Source: Bacillota bacterium | GTDB lineage: Bacteria; Bacillota; Clostridia; Christensenellales; JAEXRW01 | Assembly: GCA_023454175.1 (NCBI GenBank) | Contig: JAEXRW010000030.1 | Span: forward strand, 37,289 to 101,288 | Length of the DNA stretch: 64,000 nucleotides | Reading direction: 5' to 3' | Shown here: one piece after another, positions 18,027-25,536 of the stretch | How positions within the stretch are numbered: the first letter of the stretch is position 1 | Layout: every line of letters begins with the position of its first letter | The notes under the pieces: model-generated | Databases searched by the model: none | Told to the model about the DNA's origin: nothing | The model's input: only the letters and a program-made list of their open reading frames with translations | Position numbers and translations under genes: made by a program

Positions 18027-19685
18027 TCATTTCAAAACGGCGCCCTGGCTCGCGGAGGAGACCAGCCTCGCATAGCGCGCCAGATAGCCGGAGGTAACAT
18101 TGGGCGGCGGGGGGGTCCAGTCCCGGCGGCGCATCTCCAAATCCTCCTGCGGGACCTTCAATTCAATCTTCCCGGCGGGGATATCGATGGATATCCTATC
18201 CGATTCACGCACAAGGGCGATCGTCCCGCCATCAAACGCCTCGGGCGCTACATGGCCGATGGCCGCACCCTTGGTGGCGCCGCTGAAACGGCCGTCGGTG
18301 ATGAGTGCGACACATTTATCCAGCCCCATGCCTGCAAGGGCGGAGGTGGGGGAGAGCATCTCACGCATACCGGGGCCTCCGCGCGGCCCTTCGTAGCGGA
18401 TGACGACCACATCACCCGGCTTTATTTCCCCATTATAGATGGCATTGATCGCAGCATCCTCGCCATCGTACACCCGTGCGGGGCCGGAATGGCACAGCAT
18501 TTCTTCGGCCACGGCGCTGCGCTTGACCACGCAGCCATCGGGTGCGAGATTGCCGCGCAGGATGGCGATGCCCCCGGTTTTACTGTAGGGTTCGGAAACA
18601 GTCCGGATGATCTTCGGATCCCGGATGGATGCAACCTTCACATTTTCATATACGGTTTTCCCTGTTACGGTCTGCAGGGAAGCGTCGATCAGACCGGCAT
18701 CGGCCAGCGCTTTCATCACGGCCTGGACGCCGCCGGCATGATACAGGTCCTCGATGTCGTCTGGTCCGGCGGGGGCGAGGCGGCACAGATTGGGCGTTTT
18801 CGCGCTCAGTTCATTGACCGTATCCAGGTCGAACGGGACACCTGCTTCGTTGGCGATGGCGGCGAGATGCAGGACGCTATTGGAGCTGCAGCCGAGCGCC
18901 ATGTCCACCGTTAAAGCGTTCCTGAAGGCGGCGGGGGAGAGGATGGCGCGGGGAAGGGTATCCGTTTCCACCAGCCGCATGACGGCCATGCCGGCTTCCT
19001 TGGCCAGACGGATGCGCTCGCCGTAAACGGCCGGGACCGTCCCGTTGCCGGGAAGCGCCATGCCGATAGCCTCGCAGAGGCAGTTCATGCTGTTGGCCGT
19101 GAACATCCCTGCGCAGGAACCGCAGCCGGGACAGGCCTGCTCCTCCATGGAACAGAGCTCGGATTCATCGATCCTGCCGGCCTTCAGCGCGCCGACGGCT
19201 TCGAACATATTCACCAGGCTGAGTTTGCCGTTTTTGCCTTTGCCGGAGAGCATGGGCCCGCCGCTGATCACAATGGCGGGTATATTGATCCTGGCGGCGG
19301 CCATGAGCATGCCGGGCACGATCTTGTCGCAATTGGGCACCAGCACCATGCCGTCGAATGCATGGGCACAGGCCATCACCTCGACGGAATCGGCAATGAG
19401 CTCACGCGAAGCCAGGGAATACTTCATCCCGATATGACCCATGGCGATACCGTCGCAAACGCCGATGGAGGGTATCTCAATGGGCGTGCCACCAGCCATG
19501 CGGACGCCGGCCTTCACCGCCTCGGTGATCTTATCCAGATGGATATGGCCGGGGATGATCTCATTATAGGCGTTGAATACCCCGATAAGAGGGCGGGACA
19601 GTTCCTCATCGGTATAGCCCATCGCCTTGAAAAGGGACCGGTGCGGAGCGCGCTCCGCACCCTGTGTCACCTGATGACTGTTCAT
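18027..19685 (-). CDS. ilvD: Dihydroxy-acid dehydratase IlvD
   Basis: IlvD dehydrates 2,3-dihydroxyisovalerate and 2,3-dihydroxy-3-methylvalerate to the keto acids of valine and isoleucine. Length is 552 residues, typical for the family. Iron-sulfur ligands are seen in GMVLVPNCDKIVPGM and CPGCGSCAGMFTANSMNCL; SIGVCDGIAMGHIGMKYSL, GCSSNSVLHL and LITDGRFSGATKGAAIGHV are also present. The ATG follows GGAGG at 9 nt. It lies between ilvC and leuA in the operon. Confidence 0.97.
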   Translation of the reverse strand: MNSHQVTQGAERAPHRSLFKAMGYTDEELSRPLIGVFNAYNEIIPGHIHLDKITEAVKAGVRMAGGTPIEIPSIGVCDGIAMGHIGMKYSLASRELIADSVEVMACAHAFDGMVLVPNCDKIVPGMLMAAARINIPAIVISGGPMLSGKGKNGKLSLVNMFEAVGALKAGRIDESELCSMEEQACPGCGSCAGMFTANSMNCLCEAIGMALPGNGTVPAVYGERIRLAKEAGMAVMRLVETDTLPRAILSPAAFRNALTVDMALGCSSNSVLHLAAIANEAGVPFDLDTVNELSAKTPNLCRLAPAGPDDIEDLYHAGGVQAVMKALADAGLIDASLQTVTGKTVYENVKVASIRDPKIIRTVSEPYSKTGGIAILRGNLAPDGCVVKRSAVAEEMLCHSGPARVYDGEDAAINAIYNGEIKPGDVVVIRYEGPRGGPGMREMLSPTSALAGMGLDKCVALITDGRFSGATKGAAIGHVAPEAFDGGTIALVRESDRISIDIPAGKIELKVPQEDLEMRRRDWTPPPPNVTSGYLARYARLVSSASQGAVLK

Positions 19686-19703
19686 AACAATACGCCTCCG
19701 GTA

Positions 19704-20702
19704 TTACTTTTTCAGCCAGCTCATCATCTTGCGCAGCTCCGCGCCCACTTTTTCCACCTGGTGCTCGGATTCATTTTTCCGCATGGCCAAAAAGCTGGCT
19801 TTTCCGCCCGAACGGTTTTCGGAGATCCACTTGGAAGCGAACTGGCCGCTCTGGATCTCCTCCAGCACCTTCTTCATTTCCTTGCGCGTCTCTTCCGTTA
19901 TGATCCGTTTGCCCGTCACATAGTCGCCGTATTCGGCAGTATCGCTGATGGAGTAGCGCATGAAGGAGAAACCGCCCGAATTGATGAGGTCCACGATGAG
20001 CTTCATCTCATGGACGCACTCAAAATACGCGATCTCGGGCTGGTAGCCCGCGTTGACGAGGGTCTCGAACCCGGCCTTCATGAGCTCAGTCACACCGCCG
20101 CACAGGACAGCCTGTTCGCCGAAAAGGTCGGTCTCGGTCTCTTCCTTGAAGGTGGTCTCGATGACGCCGGCCCGGCCTGCGCCGATCCCGGAAGCGTAGG
20201 CAAGGGCATATTCCTTTGCCTTTCCGGATGCATCCTGGTGCACCGCGATGATGCACGGCACGCCTTTTCCTTCCTGGTACTGGCTGCGCACGGTATGGCC
20301 GGGGCCTTTGGGGGCGACCATGATGACGTCCACAAAGGGCGGGGGCTGTATCTGGTTGAAATGGATGTTGAAGCCATGGGCAAACATCAGGACATTGCCG
20401 GGCTTCAGATTAGGCTCTATGGACTCCCTGTAAACATCCGCCTGAATCTGGTCGGGCACAAGGATCATGATATAGTCGCCCACCTTTGCAGCCTCAAAGG
20501 TATCCAGCACTTTGAGACCGTCGTTGGCGGCCGCTTCGCGGAAAGCGGTAAGTCCGGGTGCGAGTCCCACCACCACTTCATATCCGCTGTCCCGCAGGTT
20601 TTGTGCGTGCGCATGGCCCTGGCTGCCGTAACCGATGATGGCTATGGTCTTGCCCTCCAGAAATTTGGTGTTGCAGTCCTTGTCGTAGTACATCTTTGCC
20701 AT
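19704..20702 (-). CDS. ilvC: Ketol-acid reductoisomerase IlvC (class I), unusual cofactor loop
   Basis: Converts acetolactate and acetohydroxybutyrate to the dihydroxy acids with NAD(P)H. The 332-residue class I protein has the nucleotide motif GYGSQGHAHAQNLRDSG, VMFAHGFNIHF, VAPKGPGHTVRSQY, the metal ligands in FKEETETDLFGEQAVLCGG and the C-terminal knot helices. The loop after the second beta strand reads GLAPGLTAF, where NADPH-type enzymes usually have Arg and Ser residues that hold the 2'-phosphate; here there is no basic residue. This hints at NADH or mixed cofactor use. The ATG follows GGAGG at about 11 nt. ilvN ends six bases upstream. Confidence 0.95.
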   Translation of the reverse strand: MAKMYYDKDCNTKFLEGKTIAIIGYGSQGHAHAQNLRDSGYEVVVGLAPGLTAFREAAANDGLKVLDTFEAAKVGDYIMILVPDQIQADVYRESIEPNLKPGNVLMFAHGFNIHFNQIQPPPFVDVIMVAPKGPGHTVRSQYQEGKGVPCIIAVHQDASGKAKEYALAYASGIGAGRAGVIETTFKEETETDLFGEQAVLCGGVTELMKAGFETLVNAGYQPEIAYFECVHEMKLIVDLINSGGFSFMRYSISDTAEYGDYVTGKRIITEETRKEMKKVLEEIQSGQFASKWISENRSGGKASFLAMRKNESEHQVEKVGAELRKMMSWLKK

Positions 20703-20708
20703 GGTAAA

Positions 20709-21230
20709 TCATTCCTCCTCGTCATTTATGTTGTGATCTTTGATACTTTTGTTTCCGCGTTCAATACCGGTCAACCCGGTCCTGGCCATCTCGATGACGC
20801 CATACGGCCGCATGAGGTCGATGAAGGCGTCGATCTTATTGGATTCGCCCGTCAGTTCCACCGTAAGGGAAGCCGCGGCCAGGTCCACTGTTTTCGCCCT
20901 GAAAATATTGGCCGCTTCGATGATCAGCGAGCGCTGTTCGGGGGATGCATTCACCTTGATGAGGAGCAACTCCCGGAAAACGGAATTATCGGTGTCCAGA
21001 TGCAGCACCTTTTTCACATCCACAAGCTTTCCCAGCTGCTTGTAGATCTGCTCCAGCACGTATTCATCGCCGGACACTACGATGGTGATCCGTGAAAGGC
21101 TGGGATCTTCCGTTTCGCCGACGGACAGGCTGGATATATTGTAACCGCGCCTGCTGAACAGACCCGTTACCTTGGACAATACGCCGGGGTGGTTTGCGAC
21201 CAGGATGGATATCACATACCTGTTTTGCAT
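20709..21230 (-). CDS. ilvN: Acetolactate synthase small (regulatory) subunit IlvN/IlvH
   Basis: A 173-residue regulatory subunit with an N-terminal ACT domain (VISILVANHPGVLSKVTGLF, then RRGYNISSLSVGETED) that normally binds valine, and the conserved second domain (LLIKVNASPEQRSLI, FRAKTVDL, ELTGESNKIDAFIDLMRPYG). It activates IlvB and gives feedback control. The ATG lies 10 bases after GGAGG, and the gene sits 16 bp downstream of ilvB. Confidence 0.95.
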   Translation of the reverse strand: MQNRYVISILVANHPGVLSKVTGLFSRRGYNISSLSVGETEDPSLSRITIVVSGDEYVLEQIYKQLGKLVDVKKVLHLDTDNSVFRELLLIKVNASPEQRSLIIEAANIFRAKTVDLAAASLTVELTGESNKIDAFIDLMRPYGVIEMARTGLTGIERGNKSIKDHNINDEEE

Positions 21231-21246
21231 CTGCCTTCAGCCTCCT

Positions 21247-22920
21247 TTATAGGTCTATATCATGGATGATGTCGTCCACGGTGGCGCCGGGGGGTATCAT
21301 GGGGAGCACGTTTTCATCGGGGGAAATCCTGCAGTCCACCACGGTGATCTTATCCTGGGAAAACGCCTTCTGAAGCACGGGGACTACGTCGGCCCTGGAT
21401 TCTATCCGGGAGCCCGCCGCGCCGAATGCCTCCGCAAGCCGGACATAATCGGTCTTCCTCTCCAGCGTGGTGACGGAGAACCTTTTTTCATAAAAGAGTT
21501 TCTGCCACTGGCGGACCATGCCCAGCACGCGGTTGTTCATGACCACCACGGTCACCGGGATGTCATGCATCACGCCGGTGATCAGTTCGGGGCAGTTCAT
21601 ATGGAAACAACCGTCTCCTGTGATGAGCACGACCCTTTTATCCGGGCAGGCGGTTTTGACGCCGAGGGCGGCGCCCAGGCCGAAACCCATCGTCCCAAGG
21701 CCGCCGCTGGTAATGAACGTACGGGGACTGTCAAACCTGCAGAACTGTGCCGACCACATCTGGTGCTGGCCGACATCGGTGACGATAACCGCGTCACTTC
21801 CGGCAAGCTGCTGCACCTGCTCCAGCAGGTATTGCGGCTTCACATCGGCATCCCCGCCGGAAAAAGGCTTGTTGAATTGCTTCTTCCAGGCATCTATCTG
21901 CTCCAGCCATTCGCCATGCTTTTGAGCGGGCATGCCCGCGTTCAACCGTTTCAATACCGCTTTGACATCTCCGATGATATGATGGTGCGAAACAACATTT
22001 TTATTGATCTCGGCGGCATCGATATCGATATGCAGTATCCTGGCCTTGTGCGCAAACTTTTTCCGGTTGCCGGCCACGCGGTCGGAAAAACGTGTCCCCA
22101 CAGCGATCAAAAGGTCGCACTCGTTCGCCGCGTGCGAGGACACCGCCGTGCCATGCATGCCGATCATGCCTGTAAACAGGGGATCGGAGGCCGGGAACCC
22201 GCCCAACCCCATGAGACTGGAGCAAACAGGGGAGTGCAGCTTATGGGCAAACTCCATCAATTCGGCCGAAGCGCCCGAACTGATGACCCCGCCGCCAGCA
22301 TAGATCAGCGGTTTTTTACAGGAGGCTATCATTTCCATTGCGTTACCGAGGCTGCGTTCGGATATCCTGCACGCTGGCGCCTCGTCATGGATGGCGACCG
22401 GAGAATACTCAGTCACTGCTGCGGTGACATCCTTGGGGATATCAATCAGGACAGGCCCGGGACGTCCCGACCGTGCGATGCTAAAAGCCTCACGGATGGT
22501 ATCGGCCAAAACAGCCACGTCTTTCACGATATAATTGTGTTTCGTAATAGGCATGGTAACGCCGGTGATATCCACTTCCTGAAAGCTGTCCCGCCCGAGA
22601 AGCGGCAGCGCGACATTGCATGTGATGGCGACCATTGGGGAGGAATCCATGAAAGCGGTGGCGATACCGGTCACCAGATTTGTGGCGCCCGGGCCGGAAG
22701 TGGCAAAGACCACGCCGGTCTTCCCGGTGGCGCGCGCATAGCCATCGGCCGCATGGGCCGCACCCTGTTCGTGCGCCGTGATGATATGCCTGATCTGATC
22801 CCTTTTATGATACAGCGCATCATAAATATTCAGTATCGTCCCGCCGGGGAAGCCGAAAACCGTATCGACCCCCTGTTCAATGAGGCATTCCATGACGATC
22901 TGTGCACCGGTCAACTGCAT
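21247..22920 (-). CDS. ilvB: Acetolactate synthase large subunit IlvB
   Basis: The ThDP- and FAD-dependent catalytic subunit, 557 residues: two pyruvate give acetolactate, and pyruvate plus 2-ketobutyrate gives acetohydroxybutyrate. Landmarks are GFPGGTILNIYDAL, the catalytic glutamate in HEQGAAHAADGYARATGK, TSGPGATNLVTGIATA, GRPGPVLIDIPKDV and the ThDP motif GDGCFHMN with the closing VVVMNN. The ATG at 22918-22920 lies seven bases after GGAGGT; a GTG five codons upstream is inside that region and was rejected. It is the first gene of the nine-gene operon, 75 bp after the second T-box terminator. Confidence 0.96.
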   Translation of the reverse strand: MQLTGAQIVMECLIEQGVDTVFGFPGGTILNIYDALYHKRDQIRHIITAHEQGAAHAADGYARATGKTGVVFATSGPGATNLVTGIATAFMDSSPMVAITCNVALPLLGRDSFQEVDITGVTMPITKHNYIVKDVAVLADTIREAFSIARSGRPGPVLIDIPKDVTAAVTEYSPVAIHDEAPACRISERSLGNAMEMIASCKKPLIYAGGGVISSGASAELMEFAHKLHSPVCSSLMGLGGFPASDPLFTGMIGMHGTAVSSHAANECDLLIAVGTRFSDRVAGNRKKFAHKARILHIDIDAAEINKNVVSHHHIIGDVKAVLKRLNAGMPAQKHGEWLEQIDAWKKQFNKPFSGGDADVKPQYLLEQVQQLAGSDAVIVTDVGQHQMWSAQFCRFDSPRTFITSGGLGTMGFGLGAALGVKTACPDKRVVLITGDGCFHMNCPELITGVMHDIPVTVVVMNNRVLGMVRQWQKLFYEKRFSVTTLERKTDYVRLAEAFGAAGSRIESRADVVPVLQKAFSQDKITVVDCRISPDENVLPMIPPGATVDDIIHDIDL

Positions 22921-22995
22921 ATCCAACACCTCCACGATCCAATCATTATCATACTTAATAATACTATTATATAAATGAGAAACAGCCGGTTATAT

Positions 22996-23250
22996 AAAAA
23001 TACCTTCGCCCCCCAGGGGAGACGAAGGAAAACCTCCGCGGTACCACTCCGATTGCTTCTGCCATTAGCTGAAACCACTTGATTTATGCCCCGGTAACGG
23101 CGGGTGCCGTCTCATCCTACGCGAGCGATCGCTTGTGAGCGACGCTTTTCAGAAAAGAAACTCAGGGGAGAGGCGCTTCCATCACCGGGCGTCCACCTTG
23201 CACCACCATGGTGGCTCTCTAAGCACCCCGTGTAACGGCCGCATGGCCCT
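22996..23250 (-). promoter_or_regulatory. T-box riboswitch 2 (leucine, CTC specifier), proximal to ilvB
   Basis: Read on the minus strand: an AGAGAG bulge with a GGTGCAA-type terminal loop closed by CCACC/GGTGG, the specifier region, the T-box core (+ strand ccgcggtaccact, 23036-23048), and a terminator stem (23003-23028) followed by a T-rich run. The specifier was placed by the fixed spacing seen in other T-boxes: codon, five bases, then the TGA of the kink-turn. This gives CTC (plus strand 23170-23172), a leucine codon. Uncharged tRNA-Leu would favour read-through into ilvB. Confidence 0.88.
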
Positions 23251-23263
23251 TCATCGTCGTTAT

Positions 23264-23530
23264 ATAAAAAAACTTCGTCTTCAATCCTGAAGACGAAGGC
23301 AAACCTCCGCGGTACCACTTCCATTGCTCCAGAAACCTGAAGCCTCTCATCATCCCGTTAACGGCGGGCGGCCCGTCCTGCCTACACAAGCCAACGCCTG
23401 CGGGCGATGCTTTTCGGAAGGAGACTCAGGGGGGAGACCAGGCATTTTCCGGCGTCCGCCTCGCACCAAATCGGCGGCTCTCTAAGCACCAGATAATATG
23501 CCTTATGACCCCTTCATTGCCGGATATATT
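23264..23530 (-). promoter_or_regulatory. T-box riboswitch 1 (leucine, CTC specifier), promoter-proximal
   Basis: A second complete T-box in tandem. The AGAGAG motif is followed by CCGCC/GGCGG in place of the CCACC/GGTGG of the other copy, a compensatory change that supports the fold. The T-box core is at 23307-23319 and the terminator stem at 23274-23298, with seven T after it on the minus strand. The specifier by spacing is CTC (plus strand 23434-23436), again leucine. The two leaders share much sequence and look like a duplication, so transcription must pass two leucine-sensing terminators. Confidence 0.88.
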
Positions 23531-23536
23531 TTTTAT

Positions 23537-23565
23537 ATTATATGTGAACATATCGAGGCTGTCAA
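23537..23565 (-). promoter_or_regulatory. Consensus promoter of the ilv-leu operon
   Basis: On the minus strand TTGACA, 17 nt, TATAAT, a perfect sigma-A promoter, just before the first T-box leader. Confidence 0.85.
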
Positions 23566-23592
23566 CAATATTTTGGAACAAATACAAAAGTA

Positions 23593-23621
23593 TTGACGTT
23601 ACAGAAATTAATCTATAAAAT
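23593..23621 (+). promoter_or_regulatory. Promoter of the phenylacetate-CoA ligase leader
   Basis: TTGACG, 17 nt, TAAAAT. It is divergent from the ilv promoter, which lies less than 30 bases away, and precedes the Phe-type T-box. Confidence 0.6.
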
Positions 23622-23629
23622 ATGTATAA

Positions 23630-23903
23630 ATATGAATGCAATGAGTGAGGAAAGTAGGCGGATGGAGCCGGGCAAGGGAGGGCGCGCCAGGGACTGGGAG
23701 CGCGCCTGCGGCAGAAAACGCGCGAAGTTCCCTCATGAGCACATGTGCTGAACACAGCAGTAGGCATATGCGGTACCCCTCCGGTATACAGGGGAGGGCA
23801 TGAAAGTGCCTGTATCGAGCGGTCGCGGGATCATTCCTGCGGCAATAGCGGGTGGTACCGCGGAAGTGAACTTTCGTCCCGGCAAGGGATGAAGGTTTTT
23901 TTA
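23630..23903 (+). promoter_or_regulatory. T-box riboswitch (phenylalanine, TTC specifier) upstream of paaK
   Basis: Stem I shows TGC-AATGAG-TGAGG-AAAGTAG on the 5' side and GCGAAGTTC-CCTCA-TGA-GCA on the 3' side: the kink-turn, the AGTA specifier-loop strand and the TGAGG/CCTCA helix fit the well-studied glycine T-box layout. By this register the specifier is TTC (23728-23730), phenylalanine. The T-box core AGCGGGTGGTACCGCGG is at 23847-23863, and the terminator stem (23871-23895) ends in seven T. Translation of the ligase starts 24 bases later. Confidence 0.87.
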
Positions 23904-23926
23904 TTTTCGAAAAGGAGGACGGAAGA

Positions 23927-25237
23927 ATGGCAATGTACTGGAACAACGCGGTGGAATGCATGGACGAAAACGAGATGAAACGCATACAGGACGAGCGCCT
24001 GAGGTCCACCGTAAAAAGAGTGTATGACAATGTCCCGTATTACCGCGAAAAGATGGTGCAGGCAGGGATCACGCCGGAAGATATCCGCGGTGCCCAGGAC
24101 CTGGGCAAGCTCCCCTTCACGTATAAAAACGACCTGCGCGACAATTACCCCTTTGGTACCTTTGCCGTGCCGCTGGAGGATGTGGTGCGGGTGCACGCAT
24201 CTTCGGGCACCACGGGCAAATCCACGGTGGTGGGGTATACGCAAAAAGACATCGATACCTGGTCCGAATGCATGGCGCGGGCCTTCTGCAACGTGGGCGT
24301 GACCAAAAAAGACATCGTGCACGTGGCATACGGGTACGGGCTTTTCACCGGAGGACTGGGCGCGCATTACGGGGCCGAGAAACTGGGCGCCACCGTCATA
24401 CCCGTTTCGGGCGGAAATACCAAACGGCAGATCCAGCTGCTGAAGGATTTCGGAGCCACGGTACTTTGCTGCACACCGTCCTATGCGCTGTACCTCGCGG
24501 ACGAGATGAAGGAGCAAAACGTAAGAACAGACGAACTGAAGCTCCGGGTGGGCGTTTTCGGCGCGGAACCGTGGTCGGAGGAGATGCGGGAGGAGATCGA
24601 ATCCCGGCTGGGACTGAAAGCGTATGACATCTACGGCCTGAGCGAGATCATGGGCCCGGGAGTCTCGATGGACTGCGAAATGAAAAACGGGCTGCATATC
24701 CCCGCGGACCATTTCATCGCGGAGATCATCAATCCGGAAACCGGCGAAGTGCTGAAAGACGGGGAAAAAGGGGAGCTGGTATTCACCTGCATCTCCAAGG
24801 AAGCTTTACCCTTGATCCGCTACAGGACAAAGGACATCTCCGCGCTGCATACAGAACGCTGCGCCTGCGGACGGACCAGCCCGAGGATGGACAAGGTGAC
24901 AGGACGCTCGGACGACATGCTCATCATCCGCGGGGTGAACGTATTCCCGTCACAGATCGAATCCGTCCTGCTGCAATACGGTGAAGTGGAACCCCATTAC
25001 ATGATCTATGTGGACAGGGTGGGGAACCTGGACGAGATGGAAGTACAGATCGAGATGACGTCCGAGATGTTCTCGGACGAGGTGAAAAAGATCGAGGCGG
25101 TGGAAAACAGGCTGCGGAAGGATATCGAATCCACGCTGGGCATCAATGCCGTGGTGCGGCTGGTGGAGCCCAGGACCATCCCCCGGAGCGAGGGCAAGGC
25201 CAAACGCGTGGAGGACCGCAGAAAGCTATTCAAATAA
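23927..25237 (+). CDS. Phenylacetate-CoA ligase family enzyme (PaaK-like)
   Basis: A 436-residue AMP-forming aryl-acid:CoA ligase of the compact PaaK type. The P-loop is SSGTTGKSTVVGYT (about residue 90), followed by YGYGLFTGGLGAHYGAE, GATVIPVSGGNTKRQ, CTPSYALYLADE, the adenylate motif YDIYGLSEIMGPGVSMDC, KDISALHTERCACGRTSPRM and the hinge VTGRSDDMLIIRGVNVFPSQIE; the AMP-binding C-terminal domain has the final lysine region SEGKAKRV. It should activate phenylacetate or a related arylacetate with ATP and CoA. The ATG follows AAGGAGG. It is the only gene between the Phe T-box and a terminator. In fermenting Clostridia such ligases often sit with indolepyruvate oxidoreductase genes; none is in this window. 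Confidence 0.92.
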   Translation: MAMYWNNAVECMDENEMKRIQDERLRSTVKRVYDNVPYYREKMVQAGITPEDIRGAQDLGKLPFTYKNDLRDNYPFGTFAVPLEDVVRVHASSGTTGKSTVVGYTQKDIDTWSECMARAFCNVGVTKKDIVHVAYGYGLFTGGLGAHYGAEKLGATVIPVSGGNTKRQIQLLKDFGATVLCCTPSYALYLADEMKEQNVRTDELKLRVGVFGAEPWSEEMREEIESRLGLKAYDIYGLSEIMGPGVSMDCEMKNGLHIPADHFIAEIINPETGEVLKDGEKGELVFTCISKEALPLIRYRTKDISALHTERCACGRTSPRMDKVTGRSDDMLIIRGVNVFPSQIESVLLQYGEVEPHYMIYVDRVGNLDEMEVQIEMTSEMFSDEVKKIEAVENRLRKDIESTLGINAVVRLVEPRTIPRSEGKAKRVEDRRKLFK

Positions 25238-25248
25238 CGATTCTGTGA

Positions 25249-25273
25249 AGGAGGGCGAAGAGCCCTCTTTTTT
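25249..25273 (+). terminator. Terminator after the PaaK-like gene
   Basis: GAGGGC, loop GAAGA, GCCCTC, then seven T. It separates the ligase from the following MFS gene. Confidence 0.8.
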
Positions 25274-25451
25274 GTTCGGAAACGCTGATCCAAACCGGCA
25301 AAAAGGAAGCTGCAAGAGCAGAAATGACATGTACGCATATTGAAATATTATCCATTACGCCGATCATTCAATTTGCCCGACAACTTGAACAAGGAGGCTC
25401 AACCATTCATGGAATCCGTGACTGTCCCGTTACTCAACAATACCGTTTGGC

Positions 25452-25495
25452 CCAACTTTAATTTTCTTGAATATAAAGTTGGAATAAGGGATAAT
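25452..25495 (+). promoter_or_regulatory. Promoter with overlapping palindrome (putative operator) of the second MFS gene
   Basis: TTGAAT (25467-25472), 17 nt, GATAAT (25490-25495). A perfect inverted repeat CCAACTTTA (25452-25460) / TAAAGTTGG (25474-25482) spans the -35 box and part of the spacer, as expected for a repressor site. Apart from this and the terminator, the 25238-25536 gap shows nothing. Confidence 0.55.
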
Positions 25496-25536
25496 CAAAA
25501 CGGTCATTCCTTATTCTTTCTTTGTGGGTGAAATCA

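Noticed and set aside
19362..22974. Long plus-strand open frames of about 570 codons opposite ilvD-ilvC-ilvN-ilvB
   Set aside because: They are antisense shadows of clearly real genes, rich in His, Gly and Arg, lack a Shine-Dalgarno and show no family motif.
22996..23530. Repeated blocks upstream of ilvB as a possible transposon or CRISPR-like array
   Set aside because: The repeated parts are the conserved T-box elements (AGAGAG, core, terminator); only two copies exist, with covariation.
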